Source: Emiliania huxleyi CCMP1516
Taxonomy: Eukaryota > Haptophyta > Isochrysidales > Noelaerhabdaceae
Assembly (NCBI RefSeq): GCF_000372725.1
Contig: NW_005200507.1
Span: forward strand, 578,750-642,749
Direction: 5' to 3'
DNA: 64,000 bases
Shown: positions 52,231-61,365 of the stretch, piece after piece
Numbering within the stretch: the first letter of the stretch is position 1
Layout: each line of letters starts with the position of its first letter
The notes under the pieces: generated by a model
What the model saw: only the letters and a program-made list of their open reading frames with translations
The model's database searches: none
Told to the model about the DNA's origin: nothing
Position numbers and translations under genes: made by a program

Positions 52231-53728
52231 ATGCTCTCCCTGGTCGCCATCTCGCCCGCGGTGCCAGTTAGGCCGCGACAGTTCCCACCGACCGTCCCGT
52301 CTACGCTCTCAGAGGCGGTGTCATCATGGCTTGGGCGCTCTCCGCCGCCGTCGCCTTCGCCGTCGCCACCTCCGCCGTTCCCACCTCCACCCTCGCCACC
52401 TCCGCCCGCACCGCCTCCGCCGCCGCCGCCGCCACCACCACCTCCTTCGCCTCCGCTCACTCCGTCTGATGCTCCGCCACCGCTCGAGGATTGCTATATG
52501 GAGGGCGTCGTCTGCCCTGCTGGCACCTTCTGTCAGGTTGAGGCGCGTCCGAATTGGTACCCTTTTGACGTCTCCTACATAGACCGTGGCCGCTGCCTGC
52601 CCTTTGCTCCTCCTGGCGGCGCCTGCGATGTCCCTTTCGAGGGCACAACCTCTTTTCCGCGCAAGGCGGACGGCCACTTCTTTGAGCGCTCCACGCTTTG
52701 TGACGGAAAACACACTTGCACCGGCGAGCATGTATTCGTCATGCCACCAACTTGTGTGCAGTCTCGCGATCCTCAGCTGGGCTGCATCAGCACCCAGCGG
52801 AACGGGTGCGCGGGCAGACCCTCGTTGAACGAGTGCCCTCTCGGCCTTGGCGGCGCCGATGACTTCTGCTTCTTACCGACCGAGTCCGATCCTGTGCGGA
52901 ACCGAATGACGCGGACCAAGCTAGAGCAGTGCGCCTCCGTGCTCACCTCCTTCAACGGACCCAACTTCGCGTTTCGCTTGCCCGATGGCGGCCTCCCCGA
53001 CGACACCAACTTCCCCTCGGGCAACACCCAGAACGTCACCAAGCTGGAGTTGGCTCGCGGAGCTCAATTTGCTGGAAGTGTGCAGGCAATGCTACAGGCG
53101 CTCTGGCCGTACCCGGTCTGCAGCCCGAGAGGCCAGAGCGACTGCACCACCTTCCCGCTCCCCGTGCCCGCTCGAGACCCGGACGGCGGGCTCAATGCGT
53201 CGCTAGGGTGCCTCAAGCCTCCTTACCGCCACACCGACAATGTGAACTGCTCGACCAATACCTCGGTCGACCTGTCCTTCCTCTCGCTCAACAGCGGCAA
53301 TGGCGTGATCGACTACCACTGCACATGTGCTGCACACCCTCTCCTTCAACGGCGGGGCGGTCCTAACGGCAGCGGAGAAACGTGCCTTTGGCGAGCTCGT
53401 CATGTACATCTCGGGGCAGTTTGACTGCAAGGTGTGCCGCAACAACTTTGTGGAGATCATCCGGCACTTTGGCTTGCCGACGGGCAGCGTCCGCGAGGAA
53501 TACGCGCGCTGGCTCTGGCAGGCGCACAACAACGCGAACGAGCACAGCTACGCCACCCACTCGATCAACGTGAACATGGCCGCGAATGAGTACCCCGGAC
53601 AAGACGCATTCAAGCACACGCGCACCCCCGAGTGGTCACATCCGAAGCACGAGCACCCGTGGTACATGACCTTCGAACGGGCAGCTTCGGTCTGGACCGG
53701 ACTCGAGCGAGGGGTGAGCGGTGTATGA
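52231..53728 (+). CDS. Secreted Cys-rich protein with C-terminal Erv/QSOX-like sulfhydryl oxidase domain (frameshifted)
   Basis: From ATG 52231 (MLSLVAISPAVPV), a Pro-rich linker, then a Cys-rich, N-glycosylation-rich ectodomain (CYMEGVVCPAGTFC, CTGEHVFVMPP, NCSTNTSV). The frame then breaks at about 53309-53327; one base must be skipped to enter the frame VLHTLSFNGGAVLTAAEKRA. This C-terminal part has FDCKVCRNNF (the CxxC redox centre), HFGLPTGS and YARWLWQAHNNANEHSYATH, the FAD-binding signature of Erv1/ALR and the C-terminal domain of QSOX. Such enzymes oxidise thiols to disulfides and make peroxide in the secretory pathway. The break may be an assembly error, since coding character continues on both sides. 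No thioredoxin domain is visible. Confidence 0.65.
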
Positions 53729-53764
53729 GCGACTTGATGTGTGTGTGTGCGTACATCTCCCGAC

Positions 53765-53845
53765 GCAGAGGAGGTAGGTAGAAAGGTGAAGAACAGCCAG
53801 GCTCGGACTGGACACCAACGCGGTATGGGTGGACGCTAGACAGAT
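53765..53845. repeat. Right arm of an inverted repeat flanking the oxidase gene
   Basis: Reverse complement of 51715-51790 with few mismatches; the two arms enclose about 2 kb holding only the Erv/QSOX-like gene. Confidence 0.8.
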
Positions 53846-53912
53846 GATGACGACAGCACGAGGGACAAAAAAAGAGAGAATTTTCGCTTCTTTTATTTTT
53901 TCGCCTTCCGCG

Positions 53913-54641
53913 ATGACGCACCGCCGCCAGCTCTGGCCTGCTCTGGTCGCCGTCCTCCTCTTGCTCGGCTGCCACGACACCGCCGCAGCCAAGAAGAAGA
54001 AGAAGAAGGTGCCGCCGTCCGCCCCGCCGGCGCCAAAAGCGGAGTTCCGTCTGTCGAGCCCGAGCTTTGGCAACGGTGGCGAGTTTCCGAGTGACAACCG
54101 GGGCGACGAGGACAACATGAACCCGGCGCTCGCGTGGGAGGGCGCGCCGAAGAACACGCAATCGTTTGTGCTGCTCGTCGACTCAGGCGCCGACGACGGC
54201 GCCGACGCCGCCAAGGCGACACACTGGGTCGTGTACGACATCCCGAAGGAGGTGAGCGAGCTGCGCGATGAGCTCTCGGGCTCGGGCGCCTCGGACGTGG
54301 GCCGGCTCGGCATGAAGGAGGACGCGGGACAGGCGCCGGTCGTCGTCGATCCGATGGGAAGCATCGACGGCTGGGTCGACCCCGAGATTGAGAACATGCA
54401 AAACATGATCCACGGCGCGCTCGACGCGTCGTTCGAGGAGCGGAACCGGGCAAAGGAGGGGATGACGTCCTTCGGCAGCACCTACTACCAAGGTCCGTCG
54501 GCGGACGGGTCGATGTGCACCTTCAAGCTCTACGCGCTCAGCACGCGCCTCGAGCTGCCGCGCGGCGCCTCGAGGGAGGCGGTGGTTGCTGCGATGAAGG
54601 GGAAGATACTCGGCAGAGCGACGCTCAAGGCCAAGGTATGA
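53913..54641 (+). CDS. Secreted PEBP/Raf kinase inhibitor-like protein (YbhB type)
   Basis: Single-exon, 242 residues from ATG 53913. A signal peptide (about 1-23, LWPALVAVLLLLGCHDTAA), a Lys run, then a PEBP fold of the bacterial YbhB/YbcL type: FRLSSPSFGNGGEFPSDN, NMNPALAWEGAPKNTQSFVL, AKATHWVVYDIPKEVSEL (the HW...DIP ligand pocket), STYYQGPSADGSMCTFKLYA and LPRGASREAVVAAMKGKILG. An insertion of about 60 residues with an acidic helix (EIENMQNMIHGALDASFEER) splits the fold between the DIP and GPxP-like segments. PEBPs bind small anionic ligands; this one is extracellular or luminal. The start lies just downstream of a T-rich GAATTTTCGCTTCTTTTATT stretch. Confidence 0.85.
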   Translation: MTHRRQLWPALVAVLLLLGCHDTAAAKKKKKKVPPSAPPAPKAEFRLSSPSFGNGGEFPSDNRGDEDNMNPALAWEGAPKNTQSFVLLVDSGADDGADAAKATHWVVYDIPKEVSELRDELSGSGASDVGRLGMKEDAGQAPVVVDPMGSIDGWVDPEIENMQNMIHGALDASFEERNRAKEGMTSFGSTYYQGPSADGSMCTFKLYALSTRLELPRGASREAVVAAMKGKILGRATLKAKV

Positions 54642-55865
54642 CGCTGGTTGGGGAGGGGAGGGAGGCGGGGCGCGGCGAGGGCCAGCGCAGCCCGCCAGTC
54701 TAGGATGGGTGGCTCAGCGAGGGTGGACGGATCGACGCGGGTTCAGCCGTGCGTGTTGTGTAGAGTGTGTGCCGAGTGCGAGTAGACACACAGTGTAGGG
54801 GTGAACTATCATCTATCAACCGCTACTCATGCTACGGCCCTGAGGATCGCGCGGCGGCGGCGTGAGGGGCGGCAAAGAACTACATTGTACACAGTCGATG
54901 GTACAACAACACACGATAAAGCACGGAAGGCAGTTAGGCGCACACGGAGAGTACAGAGTCACAGAGAGAGACGGAGAGACACAGAGACACTATGATCTCT
55001 ATGTGAGCGCACCGCACTGTACACTCTCTTCGCGTCTCACAGGACACACACACACACGGGCCGTCTCGGTCGCGGGGCACAGCACTAGGCGAACCCCGAC
55101 GCAGTTATGAGGCGAGGCGAGCCCCCACCACCCCCCCCCCCTGCATCCAGCGATGCCAACACTCCAAGTGGGCACTCGCCATCGCAGGGAGAACACGCTT
55201 ACGAAGCAGGCACGGCAACCCTCCTCGGACCTCGCCTCGCCCTCAAACTGCCGGGGTGGTTCGCCTGGCCCTTGGGTAAGCTCGTCCTGTGGCTTGGTAC
55301 ACCTTGTACGCCTACGAAGTGGTGGGCGTATTGATTTGCGGCAAGAGTGCGAGTGGTGATAGAACAGGGGTCAGGGCGAGGCGGTGCGACCGGGTGATGC
55401 CACGCCGGGGGGAGACGAGTAGGAGAGCGACGGCGGATGCATGAGCGGGCCGGATGGGTGGGACGCGGGCGTGGCGGCGCCGCGCCGAGTTTGTGATTAC
55501 GAGCTGAGCCAGCGGGCTGTAAGAGGAGTACACGACCGCTGGCTTGCTGGCCGAACGGGATGCTGGCCTGTCCTCTCCGACCTTCGCGGGGGATTCCACC
55601 ATGGAGATGCTTGCAATCGAGCGTTTTTGTGGCGGTTCGGCGACTCGGATCCCTTCTTTGAGTAGATTCCTCATTTCGTCCAGGCAAAAACGACGCCGTT
55701 CACAGCCTTGTTATTGAGAAGAAACTACGTCCTATGGCGCTGTGCGCTGGTCTGTGAGAGGTTGAGGTGCGAGCCCTGGAGGCCCTGGGGATGGGGGGAG
55801 ACTTCCGCGGGCCTAGAAGGCCCGCGCGCAGGGGGGTGGGACATTGAGACCGGTCATGAATGAGT
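54642..55865. other. Intergenic; short unrecognised ORFs only
   Basis: Contains GA-rich simple sequence (54930-54990) and a C11 run near 55131. ORFs at 55107-55334 (plus) and 55312-55674 (minus) have some protein-like character but no recognisable motif, so I leave them uncalled. Confidence 0.4.
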
Positions 55866-55930
55866 GCGAGAGAGAGATTTTTAGCAATACCAAACAACTC
55901 TAACACTCACACGTCATTTGAGGCCTGGAG
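55866..55930 (-). repeat. Dispersed repeat TGACGTGTGAGTGTTAG...TTTGGTATTG
   Basis: Minus-strand copy: GCTCCAGGCC, AAATGACGTGTGAGTGTTAG, GTTGTTTGGTATTGC, then AAAAATCTCTCTC. Other copies begin at about 58595 (+), 59045 (+), 51700 (-) and 8408 (+). Confidence 0.85.
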
Positions 55931-56370
55931 CCTTTTGTTTGTTTGAGTGCGCGACACGCATGATGCGAGCAGCGTTGTTGATGTTTTGCGCGTCGCCACA
56001 GACGGCGGCGCGCGAGAGCTGTTGCGAGTGGTGCTGGACAAAGCCCCGGGCGCTGCCGGAGGCTGTGCCGTAGTCGGTGCGGTCGACGGCGCTCGGGCTG
56101 CCGACCTCTTTGGCGAAGTTGAAGATGATTCTCTATTTCTCTTGGTCGGCGGCGCGATGCCGCCCTGGCTTTCGACGGACAAATTTTGACGATTCCGTTC
56201 TTGACATGGAGCGCGTCGTAGTACTGTCCCTTGTGCCCTTTGACCCAGCCTTTGCCGGTCGCATGGACGAGCGGGCCCTGTGACTTGTGGCCGCGCTCTT
56301 TGCACCCAAGAACCTTGAGGTTGTGGTTGAGCAAAGGTTTGGTCGAGGGTGCCGCCGTTTTCACAGTTCA
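55930..56370 (-). pseudogene. Degenerate copy of a repeated coding family (copy 1)
   Basis: Minus-strand peptides in shifting frames: NLKVLGCKERGHKSQGPLVH, TGKGWVKGHKGQYYDALHVK, GGIAPPTK and VQHHSQQLSRAAVCGDAQNI. The same motifs recur at 57840-58150 (+) and 58990-58650 (-). Frame changes between motifs show decay. The family is not recognised. Confidence 0.5.
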
Positions 56371-56691
56371 CGCAACCAGCCCGGGGGGATGATGTGGGCC
56401 GCCTTGAGACAAAGCGGGAACTAGTAGTGTCCCAACTCGATGTGATGTGTGCGGGTGCCAGGCGTAGTGTGCGGGGCGCGCGAGCATAGGCAATAGCTCC
56501 GCCGCCAGGGAGGCAACCGCGGGGTGCGAGAGTCGACTGCGGACTGGTGTGCGTCGTCGTGGTTTCGTATCAAGAATACCGCTAACACAGCGCATCACAA
56601 ATGACGAACCGGGGTGCCTCTCTCTAAATTCCAACCTCGCCGGGCAACGCATACAGCTGCTACACGCAGACCCCCTGCGCACGGGTTCAAG

Positions 56692-57546
56692 CTAGTACGG
56701 CCTGCTCAGCAGCCGGGCCATCGCCTGACTGTGCTGGGGAGGCTGTTGGAGGTGCCACGCCGCCCTGCCGCCGGTTTTCGCCGTGGGCCGCACCGCGTGC
56801 GCTCGGGCGAGGGGAGTGTGGAGCTGCGTGGCGCGGGGCGGCTCCTCCGGGCTCCTCTGTGGCTGGCTCCTCGGCGCGGGCGGCGTGGGCGGCGGCGTGG
56901 GCGGCGACGGGATCGGCTGCCCCTGCGCCGGCGCCGCCGGCGGCGTCCTTGCAGGCGCCATCACGAGCGGCTGCGCAGCTCGAGCGGCGCTGGCGGGCGC
57001 GGGGCCACTTGTGCCGCGAGTGCGCCGCCAGTATTCGTCGAACACCACGAAATGGTTGAGCTGCGGTATGAAGCTCGCGAGGTCAAAGTGCTTGCGCAGA
57101 AAGGCGAGGAACTTGTGCGACGGCCGGTCGTAGCCGAGCGCCGCCGCACACGTGCCCTCGCGCTGACACATGAAATCGAACAGGGCTCTCCCCTCCCCTC
57201 CCCGCTGGAGGGCCGTGCACACGAAAAAGTCGAGGACGCAGAGGGGGCTCGTCTGCACATACTCGGAGCTCTGCTTGCGGTGCACAAAGAGCTGGCGGCC
57301 GCCCACGCGGAGGAGGCCGCGCAGGGAGTCCTTACCGACCGACAGGTACAGCCGGTTGTCGCACGCCAGCATCTGCGCGTGAGATGTGATTGGCTTGCTA
57401 AGGCCCTGCGCCTTTGCCGAGAGCTCGCCGATGCTGTCAATCGCCTTGCGGACGAGCTGCGCGTCGGCCGGCGCGAGCGCTCGCAGGGTATCCCGCGTGA
57501 CCACAACGATGCCTGGCCGCATGGAACGCGGGAGCGGCGCCTGCAT
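56692..57546 (-). CDS. ATAT1: Alpha-tubulin N-acetyltransferase (ATAT1/MEC-17)
   Basis: From ATG 57546, 284 residues. The full ATAT domain is present: IDSIGELSAKAQGLSKPITS, NRLYLSVGKDSLRGLLRVGG, CVLDFFVCTALQRGGEGRAL (the LDFxV and QRxGxGxxLF acetyl-CoA loop), YDRPSHKFLAFLRKHFDL and PQLNHFVVFDEYW. This enzyme acetylates Lys40 of alpha-tubulin inside the microtubule lumen, mainly in cilia, so the organism is expected to have, or have had, axonemes. The 100-residue C-terminal tail is Pro/Arg-rich and probably disordered. No introns. A copy of the TGTCGTGCGAGGGAGTT repeat lies at 57600-57665, upstream of the start. Confidence 0.93.
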   Translation of the reverse strand: MQAPLPRSMRPGIVVVTRDTLRALAPADAQLVRKAIDSIGELSAKAQGLSKPITSHAQMLACDNRLYLSVGKDSLRGLLRVGGRQLFVHRKQSSEYVQTSPLCVLDFFVCTALQRGGEGRALFDFMCQREGTCAAALGYDRPSHKFLAFLRKHFDLASFIPQLNHFVVFDEYWRRTRGTSGPAPASAARAAQPLVMAPARTPPAAPAQGQPIPSPPTPPPTPPAPRSQPQRSPEEPPRATQLHTPLARAHAVRPTAKTGGRAAWHLQQPPQHSQAMARLLSRPY

Positions 57547-57839
57547 CGTGCAGTCTTCAGTCAAAGAGCCACCACAAACAACGTTACAAAAGTCAATTCG
57601 TTCCCGTGCCCAGTCCTGTGCCCAGTGTCGTGCGAGGGAGTTTTGTTGTAAAATTCTTTCTACGGAGTTTTCTTCTGCAATTCTTTCTTTGTTTGCCAGC
57701 ACGCGTCAGTCCGCTCCTGGGTCGTGCCTGTTGGCGTAATTTGAGAGGTGTATTCTCTCAAAAAATGCACCGATCTGTGCGGTGATGTCTTTCCCTCATG
57801 AGAAGTGAGTGAGTGAGAACGCACACAACGCCTCGTTCG

Positions 57840-58153
57840 TTCGTGCCCTCGAGTTCGTGCCCAAGAAAGCCATAACGCGGCTGGTACTCGTGGAAACTTT
57901 GGGTAGCATTGCGCCGCCCACCAAGCAGTCCCTCCACGCGTTCTCCAAAGGAAGCGGTGGGCACCAACAGCAACGAACACGGACCGGACGGTGCAAAGTA
58001 ATGGGGCGGCGTCGGCGAGCGCCTCCTCCTTTGAGCTTTGTCGTCCACCACACGCAGCAGATCTCCATGGCGGCGGTGGCGGGCGACGCCGACAACATCA
58101 ACAAGCAGGCGCGCAAGAACCAAGATGCGCACCAACTGGGTCAACTCCCCTGA
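57840..58153 (+). pseudogene. Degenerate copy of the repeated coding family (copy 2)
   Basis: Plus-strand frame: VPKKAITRLVLVETLGSIAP, PTKQSLHAFSKGSGG, then FVVHHTQQISMAAVAGDADN and INKQARKNQ. It matches copy 1 at GGIAPPTK and the HHSQQLSRAAV block, and copy 3 at KKAITRLVLVETLG. No N-terminal GCKERG part here. Confidence 0.5.
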
Positions 58154-58594
58154 GGCTGAGCGTGCCAACTGGGTCAACGACGTCAAGTCTCAAGAACAAG
58201 CAAGCGGCGCAAACGGCCTCGTACCCTCGGCCCCAGTGGGGGGTGCCCGCGCCGCATAGCTCCGCGGACGGGCCCCTCCACCCTTCATGTACGGATCATG
58301 TACTGAGTAGTCCCCACAATCGCAAAACAAAACACAACTACTCGCCCAAGTACTCGCTCTCTTTTATGTCCCACCATGCAGAGCGCATCTCTCTCTGTTG
58401 TGCGAGGCGTGAACCGCGCCATTCGCTCTCACCTGGCAATCCTGTCTGCACGTCTCGCGCGCGCGTGAACAGGGCTAGCGCGTCGGCAGGATGCCCAAAA
58501 CAGTCCTCCAAACGCCCCAAATGAATTCGACCGCCCAACGCTGCCCCCCCCCCCCCAAACGTACTTTAAACGACCATAAACTTCAGTCTCCAGG

Positions 58595-58650
58595 GGCTCC
58601 AGGCCCCAAATGACGTGTGAGTGTTAGCGTTGTTTGGTATTTGTGGCGAA
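58595..58650 (+). repeat. Dispersed repeat TGACGTGTGAGTGTTAG (copy)
   Basis: GCTCCAGGCCCCAAATGACG, then TGTGAGTGTTAGCGTTGTTT and GGTATTTG. It borders copy 3 of the repeated coding family. A 35-bp CCTGTCTGCACGTCTCGCGC... repeat lies at 58438 and 59007. Confidence 0.85.
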
Positions 58651-58990
58651 CACGTGGAGGAACTGCTTGGTGGGCGGCGCAATGCAACCCAAAGTCTCCA
58701 CGAGCACCAGCCGCGTTATGGCTTTCTTGACCCACACTTCGCGTCGTAGTACTGCGCCCCCATCCATTTCCAGCCTGCATTCTTCTTGACCCACCCGTCT
58801 CCATACGCGTGGTCTTTGACCCGTCGAGTGGTCGAGCGGTCCGTCCACCTGACGGCCACGCTCCTTGCACCCCACGACCGCCGTCAACGCCTTGTCCAGG
58901 GTGTTTCCAAACCCGTAGAGGTGGCCCACCGACGCCACATTGCCACCATTGTCCCACGAGCCATCTCCCCACCGTCGTCGACTTGACAAA
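58650..58990 (-). pseudogene. Degenerate copy of the repeated coding family (copy 3)
   Basis: Minus-strand peptides: LDKALTAVVGCKERGRQVDG, PLDHSTG, DGWVKKNAGWKWMGAQYYDA (other frame), then VKKAITRLVLVETLGCIAPP and TKQFLHVF. Same motif order as copy 1. Confidence 0.5.
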
Positions 58991-59044
58991 CACGACTTGA
59001 CACAACCCTGTCTGCACGTCTCGCGCGCGCGTGAACAGGGCTCC

Positions 59045-59090
59045 AGGCCCCAAATGACGTGTGAGTGTTAGATTTGTTTGGTATTGCTCC
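59045..59090 (+). repeat. Dispersed repeat TGACGTGTGAGTGTTAG (copy)
   Basis: GCTCCAGGCCCCAAATGACG, TGTGAGTGTTAGATTTGTTT, GGTATTGCTCC. It ends the open reading frame of the gene at 59592-59090. Confidence 0.85.
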
Positions 59091-59592
59091 GCAGTCACCG
59101 TGATGCCTTCGGCGCCGTCTCTCCCCACCATCCTGACGGCGGTGTTCGCCATCTTCTCCAAACCCGCCACCACCTCGACGGCAGTGCCAGCCCCGGCGGC
59201 CGTCTTTCGCTCCTTTCGTCGAGCCACGAGGAATTTGTCCGGACCGTCGAGGCGGGCGGCGAACACTCGTTCGACCATCATAGACGACGCCTTCACCGGC
59301 GCTCCCGCCTGCTCCGCGTCGTGCGCGGCCTTGTCGCTGCCTTTCCCCGCAACTTGAGCTGCCCCTGCACCGCGACCATCGCGTTGGCGGTCTGCGCAGC
59401 AAGCTTGGCCGCCTTCGCCGATCTCTCTCGCTCTGCCGCCGCCGCCGCGTCCACGGGGCGGTCCGTCAGCGGGTCGTCCTGGGGTCGTCGCGCAGCCGCC
59501 CATCGCGCATCGGCCTCGGCAGCCTCGATCATGACAGCGTCGGCAGCCTCGCTCATACGGGAGCGCAGAGACCTGAGACGGTCCGTCGACAA
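59090..59592 (-). pseudogene. Truncated helical protein interrupted by a repeat, unrecognised
   Basis: From ATG 59592: MSTDRLRSLRSRMSEAADAV, Ala/Glu-rich helices (AEADARWAAARRP, ERERSAKAAKLAAQTANAMV), then a one-base frame change near 59345 into GSDKAAHDAEQAGAPVKASS, MVERVFAARLDGPDKFLVAR and EVVAGLEKMANTAVRMVGRD. It stops at the TGACGTGTGAGTG repeat. It reads as a real coding sequence truncated by the insertion. Family unknown. Confidence 0.4.
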
Positions 59593-60136
59593 ATTCGAAA
59601 CGTCCGCAGCGCCCGCCGAATTCGAAACGTCCGCAGCTCCCGCCGGTCTCCCGCTAACGGATCTTACGCCGCCTGTAACCTCTCTTTAAGGTAATACGCT
59701 GCTAAATCTCTCTCTCTCACAATCGCTGTCGTGGGATCGCTTGTTATGTGAGAGAGTGCGTTGTGTTCTTGTTTTGTATCCGCTTTCTCTTGCGCGGGTT
59801 CACCCGCGGTGTGGCGGGTGAATTCTTTTGCACCGCGAGGTTTCTTCTTTCTTGTGCGAGAGTCTTTTCTCTGGCGAGGAAGGAGAGGCCCCGCCCACCC
59901 AGGGTAGTGCTCTTTCGATGACTCGCCGGGGCTCTGCTCGAACTCACGGCGCGGGCTCTCTCGGCTACGGGACCGGCCCCAGCTTCGGCTGAGGGCTAAC
60001 AAGCTGCCGAGCCCAAATCACTGTGAGAGTCGTGATTTCTTGTTGGTTAATAAAAATCTCTGCTCCAAGAGACCTCGAGAAAGAGTATGTCAACGTTTTT
60101 TCAATTGAAGATTCTTCTTCTTCTTCTTCTTTGATA

Positions 60137-60267
60137 GTGCTAGCACGCGCCAGTTCGCACCTGTGTCGAGCCTGTCTGCTGTGAGAGGGCGGTGTTTTGT
60201 TTAAATTCTTCTTCTTGTGCTAGCACGCGCCAGTCCGCACCTGTGTCGAGCCTGTCTGCTGTGAGAG
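60137..60267 (+). repeat. 80-bp tandem duplication with AAATTCTTCTTC
   Basis: TGCTAGCACGCGCCAGT(T/C)C, GCACCTGTGTCGAGCCTGTC and TGCTGTGAGAG occur at about 60138 and 60218, with TTTAAATTCTTCTTC between; a third partial copy is at 60390. The same TTTAAATTCTTCTTC motif is found at 29617 and 61299. Confidence 0.85.
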
Positions 60268-60495
60268 TCAGTGGAGCACTTCGAGTGGAGCACTTGGAGC
60301 ACTTGGAGTGCAGTCATTAGCCTCACATCCAGGGCCGGGGAGCAGAGGAGCGCACCCAGCGGGCGGATATCGCGCTAAATTCTTCTTCTGTGTCGAGCCT
60401 GTGTGCTGTGAGAGAGAGTTGTATCTAATGATATAAGGGTCCCCAGCGAAGCGCCGGACGCCACCCAGGTCTCGAGCTTCAGCTGGCGAACCATC

Positions 60496-60858
60496 ATGCC
60501 GCTCTCGGCACCGCAGCAGCGCGAGCGCCGCGCCGCGCAGCGCGCTGCCGAGGCTCAGGACGCGGCTCGCGGGCAGCGCAAGCCGGACGGCGCCGAGCCG
60601 GTGCTAGGCCGCCTCCGCTGCGCCTGCTTCCTTGCGCGCCGCTGGACGTCGGCCGAGAAGACCGCTTCCCTCTGGGGACCCGACTCCGCGAAGATCGCGC
60701 GCGCGTCGTGAGTGGCGGCGCGCGCGCGATCTCCGTTCCCGGGCACGCCGGTCGCAGTGGCATGGGCTCCCAGGCTCAAAAGCGCTCCCGTCAACAGCGA
60801 GCGAGCGCCGCCGCTGCTCCTCCTCCCGCCGCCGCTCACCGAGACTCGGTGCCGCCGT

Positions 60859-60914
<56 letters not shown>

Positions 60915-61240
60915 TCGCGCCTCGCCTCCGTCACCGCCGCCCTCCATCTCGCAGCGGCGCGTCCCTCTGATGGCGCGGGCGCCTCGCTCACCGGCGCCTC
61001 GCCGCCGCCCCCCCCCCTTCTCGCGCCGCTCCGCTCGTGGCCGCCGCCTCCCCTGTCAATCCCGCCGCCTCCCCTGTCATCCCGCCGCCCGCACCACCGC
61101 CGCCACCGCCTCGCGCCTCGCCGCCGCCGCCACCGACCGCCCTCCCCTGCGCGCCGCTGAGCGCGGTGCAGGGGGCGAGCCCCCGCTGCGCAGCCTCACC
61201 GCAGTGCACTGCGCTCTCCGCGCCCCTGACGATTTGTGAG
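60496..61240 (+). CDS. Possible low-complexity Ala/Pro-rich protein
   Basis: ATG 60496 starts MPLSAPQQRERRAAQRAAEA and runs to a canonical GTGAGT donor at about 60709. Downstream, frames through a (GCC)n tract (60860-60912) give poly-Ala or poly-Pro. The donor and the charged N-terminal exon support a gene, but the downstream exon and frame cannot be chosen. Confidence 0.3.
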
Positions 61241-61365
61241 GAGGTGGTGTTGCACAGCATGGAGCTCGGCGAGCGTTTAGCGCCCGCAGCTAGTTGTTTA
61301 AATTCTTCTTCTGGAGAGAGCTCGCTCTTGGCTTCGCCCTCTCCACACGAGCCTGAGGATTTGGA

